Shown here in pieces: positions 1-8,398 of a stretch of 64,000 bases of DNA (position 1 is its first letter; each line of letters begins with the position of its first letter). The DNA is from Ignavibacteria bacterium (lineage in GTDB: Bacteria > Bacteroidota > Ignavibacteria > UBA10030 > SZUA-254), in the NCBI GenBank assembly GCA_016178595.1, contig JACOSY010000027.1, positions 1-64,000 on the forward strand, read 5' to 3'. The position numbers were made by a program, and so were the translations under genes. The notes beneath the pieces were generated by a model. That model was not told the DNA's origin and did not search any database. It was given only the letters and a program-made list of their open reading frames with translations.

Positions 1-1
1 A

Positions 2-130
2 AACTTCGACGCTGTCTCCAATGCTGATGTGAAACGTTTAGAACGACGCATGAACAACAGACCAAGAAAAATATTACATTATCAAACACCACGCGAAGTC
101 TTTAACCGACGTGTTGCACTTGCTCATTGA
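2..130 (+). CDS. IS30-family transposase, C-terminal end only (partial)
   Basis: The first 42 codons of the window read without interruption to a TGA at 128-130 and end in a pattern typical of IS30 transposase C-termini, with NNRPRK followed by TPREVF. IS30 enzymes are DDE transposases; only the tail after the catalytic core is visible. The element's right end should lie just after the stop, because in this family the terminal repeat abuts or overlaps the end of the gene. It has landed inside a DUF1801 gene read on the other strand. The frame enters from outside the window, so the state of the full element is unknown. Confidence 0.75.
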   Translation, partial: NFDAVSNADVKRLERRMNNRPRKILHYQTPREVFNRRVALAH

Positions 131-347
131 ATCCAGCATTCCAAAATCCGAAAACACAATGCTGTTTGAACGCTGCCATACTGCAAAATGGCCCTTTGTA
201 ATCGAACGAAGGAAATCCCCATTTGATTGTTTCTTCCGATTCAGGACATCCATGATGAACAAGTTCCCGCAAGTGTTTAAGAATCGGTTTTGCAAAGTCC
301 GCCGACCTGGCGATGTACGCGTCGACGCGCCTGTCCTTCTTGCCCAT
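102..347 (-). pseudogene. DUF1801 protein, 5' part, truncated by the IS element
   Basis: The first ~70 residues match the start of DUF1801 (YdhG-like) proteins: RVDAYI, then ETIKWGFPSFDYKG, then CSMAAFKQHC..FGFW. The family normally continues for about 120 more residues. Here similarity stops after FWNAG, at about base 140, exactly where the IS30-like end begins on the other strand. The remaining codons to the stop at 102 read through element sequence. The gene is therefore an insertion-made fragment. The molecular role of DUF1801 is not settled, so I assign none. Confidence 0.75.
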
Positions 348-452
348 AAGAAATATTTCCAGAGTAATGAGAGGGATTGTGTTCGAATGTCAATATACAG
401 AACGCGGTTTGGACTGTCAAGCCATTGAGTCAGAAGTGCCATCCCTCTTTGG

Positions 453-481
453 TTGCTTCTGAATTTCTTATGGAGTATATT
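453..481 (+). promoter_or_regulatory. Sigma-70-type promoter for the MscL-like/DUF3078 pair
   Basis: TTGCTT at 453-458, a 17-bp spacer and TATATT at 476-481, about 55 bases upstream of the start codon at 537. The same layout recurs before many genes in the window. Confidence 0.6.
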
Positions 482-536
482 TTTCCATTGTTGTGCACGG
501 AGTACATACAGTTCATTACAAACGAAGGGAGTTATC

Positions 537-836
537 ATGATCAAAGAATTCATGGAATTTTTGAAGCAGTACGGTGTCATCGGTCTTGCCATCGCTGTCA
601 TCATTGGCGGCAAGCTGAATGCACTGATCTCCGCTACCGTTGACGGCATCCTCATGCCAATCGTAACGTTTTTCATCCCCGGCGGTGAGTGGCGTACGGC
701 AGTTTTGGATATCGGGCCCTTCCATTTTCTTCTCGGGCCCTTCTTCGGTGCAGTGGTCGACTTTCTCATCGTTGCCTGGATTGTCTTCTACTTCGCCAAG
801 AAGATCCTGAAAGAAGAGAAAGTCGCCAAGCGATGA
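537..836 (+). CDS. mscL: MscL-like mechanosensitive channel (99 aa)
   Basis: Short two-helix membrane protein. The N-terminal stretch FMEFLKQYGVIGLAIAVIIGG lines up with the FxxFxxRGNVxDLAxGVIIGG start of MscL, and VDGILMP with its VDDIIMP. A second hydrophobic helix spans about residues 62-88, followed by a basic tail KKILKEEK. MscL opens under membrane tension to release osmolytes. At 99 residues it is shorter than the usual 130-150, so it could be a reduced homologue. The ATG at 537 has AAGGGAG just upstream. Its stop codon overlaps the next start (ATGA), so the two genes are translationally coupled. Confidence 0.75.
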   Translation: MIKEFMEFLKQYGVIGLAIAVIIGGKLNALISATVDGILMPIVTFFIPGGEWRTAVLDIGPFHFLLGPFFGAVVDFLIVAWIVFYFAKKILKEEKVAKR

Positions 837-1720
837 ACTACGCGAGCCGATTCACCATTGTTCCGGCAGGGATCCGATTGAAGCATTTCCTTCTTTCGCT
901 CTGCGTACTCGTCGCCAGCCACGCGTACGGCCAACAAAAGGACAGCGCCACCTACGGCTGGAAGCATAACATGGTTGCGGGACTCACGCTCACACAGGTT
1001 GCGTTCACCGATTGGGTGCAAGGCGGTGAGAACGCTCTCGCGTATACTTTTTCCGCCGCCGGAAAATCCGTAGACGAAGAAGAACGTATGAACTTGACGT
1101 CGATGTACAAGTTCGCCTTTGGTCAAACACGACTCGGCAATCAGGGTCTTCGGAAAACCGACGACATCATTGATCTCTCGACTGTCTTAACCTACAAGCT
1201 CGGCACGTCTATCAACCCCTATGGTGCTGCAACTCTCAAGACACAGTTCGCCAAAGGGTTTATGTACGATGTGACAGGAAGCGAGACGCAAGTGTCGAAG
1301 TTTTTCGATCCGGCATACCTGACACAGAGTGCAGGAGCCGGATACCAGTCGATCAAGGAATTCCGCACACGGCTTGGCGCTGCGCTTCGTGAAGTGGTTA
1401 CCGATCAGTTCAATCAATATGTCGACGATCCGACGACAACGGAAGTCGAGAAGACCAGCGTCGACGGAGGTTTGGAATCTGTTTCGAATGTCGATTGGCA
1501 GATGGAAGATAATATTCTTTTCACCACACAGCTCGAGCTTTTTGCGCCCTTCAAGCGGTTCGACGAAGTTGTCGTACGCAGTACAACGGCTATCACGGGA
1601 AAGGTGAATAAGTACATTACGGCGATCTTCAATCTCCAGCTCGTGAACGAGAAGCGAATCTCGCCCAGGACGCAGGTCAAGGAAAGTATCGCGCTCGGGT
1701 TGAGCTATACGATTTTTTAA
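833..1720 (+). CDS. DUF3078 family secreted/outer-membrane protein (295 aa)
   Basis: Matches the Bacteroidota DUF3078 pattern: signal peptide (hydrophobic residues ~17-30, cut likely after AYG), then GWKHNMVAGLTLTQVAFTDWVQGGENALAYTF and a C-terminus ending in an aromatic residue after alternating beta-strand-like segments (LGLSYTIF). That end suggests a beta-barrel of the outer membrane, which is inference. The substrate is unknown. The start ATG at 833 overlaps the stop of the MscL-like gene, so both are probably made from one mRNA. Confidence 0.7.
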   Translation: MNYASRFTIVPAGIRLKHFLLSLCVLVASHAYGQQKDSATYGWKHNMVAGLTLTQVAFTDWVQGGENALAYTFSAAGKSVDEEERMNLTSMYKFAFGQTRLGNQGLRKTDDIIDLSTVLTYKLGTSINPYGAATLKTQFAKGFMYDVTGSETQVSKFFDPAYLTQSAGAGYQSIKEFRTRLGAALREVVTDQFNQYVDDPTTTEVEKTSVDGGLESVSNVDWQMEDNILFTTQLELFAPFKRFDEVVVRSTTAITGKVNKYITAIFNLQLVNEKRISPRTQVKESIALGLSYTIF

Positions 1721-1749
1721 TTGCTCCTCTCGAGGATTTTCCGTATATT
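1721..1749 (+). promoter_or_regulatory. Promoter of rpsT
   Basis: TTGCTC at 1721-1726, 17-bp spacer, TATATT at 1744-1749. It begins directly after the DUF3078 stop codon. Confidence 0.65.
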
Positions 1750-1787
1750 GATGCACACGTCAACACTATTTCAAGGAATTAGGCGAA

Positions 1788-2042
1788 ATGGCACAACACT
1801 TATCGGCAGAACGACAGGCACGAAAAGCCCTCAAGCACCGGACACGCAACAAAGCCTATATGTCCAGAATGAAGACCGCAATCAAGCGGGTTCGTGAGGA
1901 AAAGGACAAAGAAAAAGCTTCGACGGCATTGAAGCGGGTAACGAAGCTGCTCGACCAGCTTGCCGCGAAGGGTATCATTCACCGCAACAATGCGGCGAAC
2001 AAAAAATCCAGCCTGACGAAGTACGTCTCCTCGATCAAGTAA
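1788..2042 (+). CDS. rpsT: 30S ribosomal protein S20 (84 aa)
   Basis: Small, highly basic, all-helical protein with the S20 pattern: SAxxQARKALKHRTRNKAYMSRMKTAIKRV near the start and KGIIHRNNAANKKSSLTKYV at the end. S20 binds 16S rRNA in the body of the small subunit and assembles early. Length is typical. It has its own promoter just upstream and a strong terminator just downstream, so it is a single-gene unit. Confidence 0.95.
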   Translation: MAQHLSAERQARKALKHRTRNKAYMSRMKTAIKRVREEKDKEKASTALKRVTKLLDQLAAKGIIHRNNAANKKSSLTKYVSSIK

Positions 2043-2062
2043 GAAAAGTCTTTGATAAGAAT

Positions 2063-2097
2063 GACGAAGCCCCGTTTCATCGGGGCTTCCGTCGTTT
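2063..2097. terminator. Rho-independent terminator, probably bidirectional
   Basis: GAAGCCCCG and CGGGGCTTC form a 9-bp stem around a 6-base loop, followed by GTCGTTTTAT. It sits between convergent rpsT and the minus-strand TPR gene and could stop both. Confidence 0.8.
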
Positions 2098-2099
2098 TA

Positions 2100-2801
2100 T
2101 TACTGAGCCCGTTGCTCTTCAGCGAGCTTCTGCTGTAAGAGCACTTCTAATTCCTGTATGCGCTCATCGAACTCCGCGGTATTCTCCGGTTGGTGGCGCT
2201 TGAGAAGCTGGTAGGTCAAGATCGCTTCTCCGAACTCACGCTGCGACGCATAAATCTCCGCGAGCGTCCTGCTCACAATTCTCTTCTCATCGTCAATGCC
2301 TGTCGGTTGAATTTGTGTGCGTTCTTCAGCCGATAGCTCGGCCAGTGGTACAGTAACAGATGTGGATTCCTTGACGTGAGCCGGCTCGGAATGCCGCAGC
2401 GGGATCTCGTCGAGTGTGGCGACATCGGAACTCGTACTGTTGTCCGTTGGAATTGAACTGTCAGCAGTATGAATGAGATCCGCCGTGGTATAGGTTCGTG
2501 GGGCGGCGACAATGTGCAGCAGGCATTGCTGGTAGAAATTTTCGACGAGGGGGGAATCCGGCCCAAGCGATTTGATATCCTGAATTGCTGAGACCGCCGA
2601 GAGAAAATCTCCTTCTGTAACATAGCACTTTGCAAGGATCAAATGCGCGGTTGCGTAGGAGGGATATCGTGCAAGTCCCGATTGGCAGAGTGTCTTAGCG
2701 TCATCAACGCGTCCGGCGTTGAGGTACTCGTTCGCGAGGTAGGCGAAGAGCGGCGAATCCAGCCGACGGGTGAGTTTTTCTTCGAGCTGTTGAATCGTCA
2801 T
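2100..2801 (-). CDS. TPR-repeat protein (233 aa)
   Basis: The N-terminal ~110 residues carry TPR-type helices (LFAYLANEYLNAGRVDDAKTLC, YATAHLILAKCYVTEGDFLSAV), and a further pair lies near the C-terminus (EIYASQREFGEAILTYQLL). The middle (~115-175) is Ser/Thr/Glu-rich and probably disordered. No signal peptide is seen, so it is likely cytoplasmic. It is the last gene of the minus-strand miaB operon, 6 bases after the glycosyltransferase stop. A scaffold role for neighbouring envelope functions is possible but not shown. Confidence 0.65.
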   Translation of the reverse strand: MTIQQLEEKLTRRLDSPLFAYLANEYLNAGRVDDAKTLCQSGLARYPSYATAHLILAKCYVTEGDFLSAVSAIQDIKSLGPDSPLVENFYQQCLLHIVAAPRTYTTADLIHTADSSIPTDNSTSSDVATLDEIPLRHSEPAHVKESTSVTVPLAELSAEERTQIQPTGIDDEKRIVSRTLAEIYASQREFGEAILTYQLLKRHQPENTAEFDERIQELEVLLQQKLAEEQRAQ

Positions 2802-2807
2802 ATCATG

Positions 2808-4325
2808 TTACTGCGCAACGGCACTGAGAATTTGCTCCTGCGCGATGGCAGGGCGAGAAGCCAAAGCGACTTTCCTTGCTAACCACGCGTGCTTGATCGA
2901 CAGACACGCTACAAGTCCGAAGCCCGTCGAGAACATCAGCTGAAACGGAACGGCGGCAAGCTCGAGATAGTAAATGGATGCCGCGACTCCGAAGAGACAG
3001 TACAGTGCGAGCAGCGACTCGATGATGACAGTATAATTAAACTTCATGAGCACATATTTCTTGTTCATCCAGTCGTCCTTTTTATCGATGACCGAATATT
3101 TCGGTGTGCGGACGAACTCCGATTTCTTCTTGATCAATCCTTCCAGCACTGCCTTCGTGTTATTGACGGCAAATCCCATGCTTCCTGCCATAAAAAGAGG
3201 AAAGAGCAGCATTCGTTGCTGCCAATCGTGGTACACATCCTTCTGGGAATAGAGGTAGAAGAGGAACGATCCCATAAAGGCGAAGACGAACACAGCCATG
3301 ATGGCAAAATATGTTTCATAGCCGCCCTGGTGTTTGATGAAAATGAGCGGAACGTTGAGAATACCCGCGATCAGGATGAACGGGAACACGATATTGTTGG
3401 AGAGATGGAAGGTCGCATGAATTTTCTTCTCCATCGGAAGATTGGATTTCCAGACGCGCGGAAGAATCTTGCGCGCGGTCTCGATCGCGCCTTTTGTCCA
3501 TCGGAACTGCTGCGACTTGAGCGCGTTGATCTCCGACGGCAGCTCCGCCGGTGAAGTGACGTGATTGAGGAACTTGAATTTCCATCCTTTGAGCTGCGCA
3601 CGATAACTCAAATCCAGATCTTCGGTGAGCGTGTCGGATTCCCAGTTGCCGGCGTCGAAGATGCAGCTTTTGCGCCAGATGCCGCCTGTGCCATTGAAAT
3701 TGATGAAAAACCCCGCTTTGTTCCGAACGTTTTGCTCGATGACGAAGTGACCGTCAAGTGCCATTGCCTGTACACGTGTGAGGAAAGAGTAATCGCTGTT
3801 CAGATGTTCCCAACGGGTTTGTACAAGACCGATCTTCTCATCCATAAAAAAATAGGGAAGTGTGTGCTCGAGGAAACCCTTCTGCGGAACGAAGTCGGCA
3901 TCGAAGATGGCAACAAATTCGCCTTTCGCGATGTTCAATCCTTCCTTCAATGCACCGGCTTTGAATCCGGCGCGAGAATCACGTCGGACGTGTTTGATGT
4001 CGAATCCTTGTTGCTGGTACCGTGCGACAATCCCGTCAATGAGATCGGTTGTCTCGTCGGTTGAATCATCCAGCACTTGTATCTCGAATTTGTCTTTGGG
4101 GTAGTCGATTTCGCATGTTGCACGAATGAGTCGCTCCACAACATAGTATTCGTTGTACACCGGCAACTGTATGGTAACCGTTGGATAGTTCTTGAGGGCT
4201 TCCGCAGGCTGCTCTTTTGTGCCTCGGTGCTTCAGATAATAGTAGATCATGACAAAGCCGCTCGATCCGAAGAGGAAGAGTATGGTGAGGGAAATGAAGT
4301 ATGCCCCAATGACAAAGTCTTGCAT
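2808..4325 (-). CDS. Processive family-2 glycosyltransferase, cellulose-synthase-like (505 aa)
   Basis: Integral-membrane GT2 enzyme. All family motifs are present: DDSTDET (from residue 86), the metal-binding FDADF (141-145), the general-base region TEDLDL (from 234) and QQFRW (272-276), which binds the growing chain. One membrane helix precedes the catalytic domain (~8-30) and several follow it (~300-480). Such enzymes extend beta-linked polysaccharide or transfer sugar to lipid at the inner face of the membrane. It resembles CsbB/BcsA-like synthases, but the product cannot be told. It lies just downstream of lptE, consistent with an envelope role. Confidence 0.85.
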   Translation of the reverse strand: MQDFVIGAYFISLTILFLFGSSGFVMIYYYLKHRGTKEQPAEALKNYPTVTIQLPVYNEYYVVERLIRATCEIDYPKDKFEIQVLDDSTDETTDLIDGIVARYQQQGFDIKHVRRDSRAGFKAGALKEGLNIAKGEFVAIFDADFVPQKGFLEHTLPYFFMDEKIGLVQTRWEHLNSDYSFLTRVQAMALDGHFVIEQNVRNKAGFFINFNGTGGIWRKSCIFDAGNWESDTLTEDLDLSYRAQLKGWKFKFLNHVTSPAELPSEINALKSQQFRWTKGAIETARKILPRVWKSNLPMEKKIHATFHLSNNIVFPFILIAGILNVPLIFIKHQGGYETYFAIMAVFVFAFMGSFLFYLYSQKDVYHDWQQRMLLFPLFMAGSMGFAVNNTKAVLEGLIKKKSEFVRTPKYSVIDKKDDWMNKKYVLMKFNYTVIIESLLALYCLFGVAASIYYLELAAVPFQLMFSTGFGLVACLSIKHAWLARKVALASRPAIAQEQILSAVAQ

Positions 4326-4359
4326 GGTCTGCTATCGTTGTAGTGAAAGAATCATTGAC

Positions 4360-4860
4360 TTACCATCCTGATACTGTTTCGTTGAGAATATCTTCCGTAA
4401 CTTTATCGATTGCGACGCCGAGCGCCGTCTGCCGTCCGCTCGCACCGCTGCTGACATCATAATCGCCATAGTTGGAAAACTGCTTGTCGAAAACCTTCCG
4501 TCGTTGCTTTGTATCCTCATAAATAATTTTGGTGGTCACCGTTAAGCGCTGTTTCTGAAGTGTTTCTCCACCCGTGACGACAATTGGAGCGGCGCTAACG
4601 GTCACGATCACACCTTCAAGTATTGAATCTGCATGTGTTCTGTCGGCAACCTGCAGACTGTTGTCCTGCCGGAATCGCTCGATGAGCTTGTTGGTGAATC
4701 GTTCCCGGAGTCCGGGCTCGCCTGCGCCGCTCTGATCGTCGAACAGCGGAATGGCGATCGTCTTCAGGTGCGCCGGAACCGACGAGCCTTTCAACGAGTA
4801 GAAACATCCTTGCATGATCACCAACACCGGAACAAGAACTGTAATAATGCACGCACGCAT
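4360..4860 (-). CDS. lptE: LptE-family lipopolysaccharide assembly lipoprotein (166 aa)
   Basis: Begins with a lipoprotein signal (hydrophobic stretch, then VIMQGC), followed by FYSLKGSSVPAHLKTIAIPLFDDQSG, typical of LptE/LPS-assembly proteins of Bacteroidota and Chlorobi. LptE forms the outer-membrane LPS translocon with LptD. The core contains LVQVADRxxADSILEGV-like strands and a closing helix. I chose the ATG at 4860, immediately after the upstream stop at 4862-4864, with GAAGAA as ribosome site; an in-frame upstream ATG at 4878 would overlap the sigma-54 gene. No lptD is visible here. Confidence 0.8.
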   Translation of the reverse strand: MRACIITVLVPVLVIMQGCFYSLKGSSVPAHLKTIAIPLFDDQSGAGEPGLRERFTNKLIERFRQDNSLQVADRTHADSILEGVIVTVSAAPIVVTGGETLQKQRLTVTTKIIYEDTKQRRKVFDKQFSNYGDYDVSSGASGRQTALGVAIDKVTEDILNETVSGW

Positions 4861-4861
4861 G

Positions 4862-5998
4862 CTATTCTTCAAGTCCAAATTCTTTAATCTTGCGGTACAG
4901 CGTTCGCTCGCTGATCTTGAGTGCCTTTGCAGCGAGCCGGCGATTACCGTTGAACCGATCGAGAGCGCCGACGATCATCCGCCGCTCCATCTCGTCGAGA
5001 GGAAGAAAACGATCTCCTGTTTCGTGGTTCTCCGTGTCGATGTGTGCTTCGACGAATCGCTGGTTCACCGGAATAGAATGACCGTTGTCATGCGATAGGA
5101 GATGCTTGATCTCCATGATGTCGTTCTTCATTTCCAACAAGGCGCGGTAAATCAACTCGCGCTCGACCTGCTCGGCCGATTTGTGCGTATAGACCGGCAG
5201 GTTGCGGTTGCCATCACCCATCTCACGCACGTATTTTCGTACATCGGATGCATCGATGACCTTGCCGCGCTCGATCACGAGCATGCTTTCCACCATATTG
5301 CGAAGCTCACGGACGTTGCCGGGCCAGTGATAATTCTTCAGCAACTCCATCGCCTCGGGCGTCACACCTCCGAACGGGATCTTGTTCTTCTCGCTGATCT
5401 GTCGTGCGAAATCCTGGACGAAGAGCGGAACGTCTTCCCGTCGTTCGCGCAGCAAGGGGATGCGGATATTGATAGAGCGCAGCCGGAAGAACAGGTCACT
5501 GCGGAAATGTCCTTGACGCACCTCGTGCTCGAGATCCTTGTTTGTTGCGGCGATAACGCGCACATCGCACTTTCTGGGCGTTGCCGAGCCGACGCGCATA
5601 TATTCGCCGTTCTCAAGGACACGGAGGAACTTCACTTGTGTCGCCAGCGGCAGCTCACCGATCTCGTCGAGAAAAATTGTCCCACCGTCGGCAAGCTCGA
5701 AGTATCCTTTTCGTGTTTCGCCGGCGCCGGTGAAAGCGCCTTTCTCATGGCCGAAGAGTTCGCTCTCGATGATTCCTTCAGGAATAGCACCTGCGTTCAC
5801 CGAGATCATTTGCTTATGGGAGCGCTTGCTTGTCGCGTGAATCGCTTTGGCGATCACTTCTTTTCCAACACCACTTTCACCCGTGATAAGAACTGTAATA
5901 TCAGTCGGTGCAACCTGTTGGACGATATCGACGATCTCTTTGATTTCGGCCGACGCACCGATAATACCGTACTGCTTTTGGAATTGCTCCCGATCCAT
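4862..5998 (-). CDS. Sigma-54-dependent transcriptional activator (378 aa)
   Basis: Bacterial enhancer-binding protein lacking an N-terminal sensor: it starts almost directly with the AAA+ domain. It has Walker A GESGVGKE (~40-47), the sigma-54-contact loop GAFTGA (87-92), a Walker B-like GGTIFLDEIGE and the arginine-finger region FRSDLFFRLRSINI. A Fis-type helix-turn-helix closes the protein (NRRLAAKALKISERTLYRKI). A linker of ~60 residues separates the domains. Without a receiver it is probably controlled by partners or amount. It overlaps the SPOR gene upstream by one base and abuts lptE, so it belongs to the envelope operon. Confidence 0.9.
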   Translation of the reverse strand: MDREQFQKQYGIIGASAEIKEIVDIVQQVAPTDITVLITGESGVGKEVIAKAIHATSKRSHKQMISVNAGAIPEGIIESELFGHEKGAFTGAGETRKGYFELADGGTIFLDEIGELPLATQVKFLRVLENGEYMRVGSATPRKCDVRVIAATNKDLEHEVRQGHFRSDLFFRLRSINIRIPLLRERREDVPLFVQDFARQISEKNKIPFGGVTPEAMELLKNYHWPGNVRELRNMVESMLVIERGKVIDASDVRKYVREMGDGNRNLPVYTHKSAEQVERELIYRALLEMKNDIMEIKHLLSHDNGHSIPVNQRFVEAHIDTENHETGDRFLPLDEMERRMIVGALDRFNGNRRLAAKALKISERTLYRKIKEFGLEE

Positions 5999-6774
5999 TA
6001 ATATTTCTCCACAACGATAGATTCAATCTTGTACTTCGATTTCATCTCCTTCGCGAAGCGCATTGCCTCATCGGCTGTTTTGAAGTTTCCCACCCAGACG
6101 AGATGCAAGCTGCGGCCGCCGCGCACTTTGTTGGTGATTTCTGCCTGGTAGCCCAAGTCCTCGAAGAAGTCTTTTTGTTTCTCCGCATTCACGATGGTTG
6201 AAAATGCGCCCACCTGCAAGGTGTAATTTTGCGATGAGGCCTGAGCGGGGCCGGGCAGTGTCGATGTCGACGGTGGAGGTGTCGATACAACTTTCGGCGA
6301 GTCGACCACGATCGTGTCCTTCTTCGGCAAGATTACCAAGACTTCTTCCTGGATCGGAAGTTTCACTTCGGACTTTCCGGTGACATGGGAAGAATGTGGA
6401 TACTCTTTCTTGAGTTGCTGGAGTTTCAGCTCCGCAGTCTTGTAAAGGCCGAGCGCATAGTAGTACTGATAAATGCGATAGAGAGCATCGTCCGCCCATT
6501 CACTCTTGGGGAAATTATCCACCACACTCTGGTAGAATTTTACCGCCTCAATCCCATCGGAGGCAATGAGACCCTGAAGGTAGAGCAATCCCGGAGTATT
6601 CTGATACTTGGCGACAAGATCGGGCATTGCCTTCTTCACCTCGTCTACCTGTCCCTGATTTATTTTCCGGATGCAGGAATGGATCTCATCGTTTGCATCT
6701 TGGGCAAAAGTGCTTCCACTGAGAACGATGAGCAGAGAGCAGAGAGCCAAGACTGATTTCGAATTTTGTATCAT
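5998..6774 (-). CDS. SPOR-domain protein with TPR region (258 aa)
   Basis: Signal peptide at the N-terminus (ending near TFAQ), a TPR-like middle (AKYQNTPGLLYLQGLIASDG, ADDALYRIYQYYYALGLYKTAELKLQQL), a proline/threonine-rich linker and a C-terminal SPOR domain beginning YTLQVGAFSTIVNAEKQKDF (~residue 185). SPOR domains bind peptidoglycan stripped of stem peptides, at division sites or septa. The likely location is periplasm or outer membrane. Its ATG overlaps the miaB stop (ATGA), and its last base overlaps the next start. Confidence 0.8.
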   Translation of the reverse strand: MIQNSKSVLALCSLLIVLSGSTFAQDANDEIHSCIRKINQGQVDEVKKAMPDLVAKYQNTPGLLYLQGLIASDGIEAVKFYQSVVDNFPKSEWADDALYRIYQYYYALGLYKTAELKLQQLKKEYPHSSHVTGKSEVKLPIQEEVLVILPKKDTIVVDSPKVVSTPPPSTSTLPGPAQASSQNYTLQVGAFSTIVNAEKQKDFFEDLGYQAEITNKVRGGRSLHLVWVGNFKTADEAMRFAKEMKSKYKIESIVVEKY

Positions 6775-8126
6775 GCTGCCTCCTCAATTACTTCTGGAAC
6801 ATTTGCCACGGAGCCAAACAGTGTCGCAGAATTCGCGCGGTCGATCTGAACGTGGATGTAATCTCCCGGCTGGCAGTTATGTTTCGGAAAGATCGCCGTC
6901 TTGTTGCCGTCCGTGCGGCCCTGCCAATGGCTGGATGACTTCTTGCTTTCACCATCGACGAGCACTTCAAATGTCTCTCCGATATGCTCAAGATTTTTCT
7001 CAAGCGAAATCCGATTCTGCAACGCGACGATCTCGGTGACACGCCGCGATTTGACGCCGGCATTAATATCATCAACCATGATGAATGCAGGAGTGTTCTC
7101 TCGCGGCGAATACGTGAACATGAATGCACCGTCGTAGCGGATTTCCTGCATTAATTCCAGTGTCTGTTTGTGATCATCCTCGGTTTCAGTCGGGAACCCT
7201 GCGATGAAGTCTGTTGACAGGCTGACGTTCGGGATAGACTTTTTGATCGCTTCGATCAACCGTAGATAATGCACACGGTTGTACGTTCGGTTCATCAGGC
7301 CGAGAATTCGATCTGAGCCGGATTGCACGGGCAGGTGAATGAAGTTGCAGATGTTTTCGTGATCTGCGACAGTCTCGATTAATTTATCCGACATGTCTTG
7401 GGGATGCGATGTCGTGAATCGAACACGGATCGAAGAGTCAACGTGGGCGACTGCGCGAAGCAAGTCGGCGAAGTCGTTTCCGTTGTCACGATAGGAATTG
7501 ACATTCTGCCCGAGGAGCGTCACTTCCTTGAAACCACGCGAGGAAAGCACTTCCACTTCGTTCACAATGCTTGTGAGTGACCGGCTTCGCTCGCGGCCTC
7601 GCGTGAACGGAACAACGCAAAAAGTACAAAACTTATCGCAACCGCGCATGATGGAAATCCACGCGCTGATGCCTTCTGTGCGCAGCGGGGTGATGTCGTC
7701 GTATGTCTCCACGCGTGAGAGTTGGACGGCAATTCCTTTCTCTCCTCGCCACGCCTTCTGAATAAGTTCCGGAACCTTTCGGTATTCATCAGGGCCAACG
7801 ATCAAATCAACTGCCTGCCCGACACCCTTGGCTTTTTCGCCCGTCAGTTTGGACCGGAGTCGTTCGGCCATGCAGCCGAGAACGCCGACCACAACTTCGG
7901 GCCTTTCATGCTTCAGCCGTTTGAATTCTCCCAGCCTGCCGTAGACTCGTTGCTCCGCGTTCTCGCGCACGCTGCACGTGTTGACGAGAACGACATCGGC
8001 CTTTTCAAGGCTGTTGGTTATTTCAAATCCCTCCGTTGCGAGGAGACTAAGAACAACCTCGGAATCTGCCACATTCATCTGGCAGCCATAGGTCTCAAGA
8101 TATACACGTTTTTTGCTATTACTCAT
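6771..8126 (-). CDS. miaB: tRNA-2-methylthio-N6-dimethylallyladenosine synthase
   Basis: Radical-SAM methylthiotransferase that adds the methylthio group to i6A37 in tRNA. Visible: the N-terminal UPF0004 domain with YLETYGCQMN and later VLVNTCSVRE and VLGCMAE cysteines for one Fe-S cluster; the SAM cluster motif CDKFCTFC; and a C-terminal TRAM region. The ATG at 8126 gives the usual MSNSKKRVYLETYGC start; an upstream in-frame ATG at 8144 is possible. It is the first gene of the minus-strand operon that continues through SPOR, sigma-54 activator, lptE and glycosyltransferase. Confidence 0.93.
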   Translation of the reverse strand: MSNSKKRVYLETYGCQMNVADSEVVLSLLATEGFEITNSLEKADVVLVNTCSVRENAEQRVYGRLGEFKRLKHERPEVVVGVLGCMAERLRSKLTGEKAKGVGQAVDLIVGPDEYRKVPELIQKAWRGEKGIAVQLSRVETYDDITPLRTEGISAWISIMRGCDKFCTFCVVPFTRGRERSRSLTSIVNEVEVLSSRGFKEVTLLGQNVNSYRDNGNDFADLLRAVAHVDSSIRVRFTTSHPQDMSDKLIETVADHENICNFIHLPVQSGSDRILGLMNRTYNRVHYLRLIEAIKKSIPNVSLSTDFIAGFPTETEDDHKQTLELMQEIRYDGAFMFTYSPRENTPAFIMVDDINAGVKSRRVTEIVALQNRISLEKNLEHIGETFEVLVDGESKKSSSHWQGRTDGNKTAIFPKHNCQPGDYIHVQIDRANSATLFGSVANVPEVIEEAA

Positions 8127-8204
8127 GATGCGATTTCGGTACAAAACCTGCCAAAGGCTTCAGTCAGGCTAATAAGGAATGGTCATAGGCAATTTCAGAG
8201 TATA

Positions 8205-8233
8205 AAGATATTAAAACGCTGACAGAAAGTCAA
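8205..8233 (-). promoter_or_regulatory. Promoter of the miaB-lptE operon
   Basis: On the minus strand, TTGACT (8233-8228), 17-bp spacer and TATCTT (8210-8205), about 80 bases before the miaB start. Confidence 0.55.
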
Positions 8234-8337
8234 CGTGTGCCATTTGGGTTAAAGGAATTTAATCCATACATTTTATTTCCAGTGGATTTTCTCATAGAAA
8301 TCGTTTGACAAGACGGCAGAGCATGAAAGAAAAGTTA

Positions 8338-8366
8338 TTGAGGGCCAAGTTTCTTTTTCATATATT
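8338..8366 (+). promoter_or_regulatory. Promoter of the PLP decarboxylase gene
   Basis: TTGAGG at 8338-8343, 17-bp spacer, TATATT at 8361-8366, about 33 bases before the start codon. The -35 is weak. An upstream TTGACA at about 8305 has no good -10 partner. Confidence 0.5.
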
Positions 8367-8398
8367 CAGCATCCTTTTTACAGCCGAGGATGGACTAC

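Noticed and set aside
5102-6001. Long plus-strand frame opposite the sigma-54 activator
   Set aside because: Antisense shadow of a well-supported gene; His/Leu/Asp-rich composition typical of mirrored codons.
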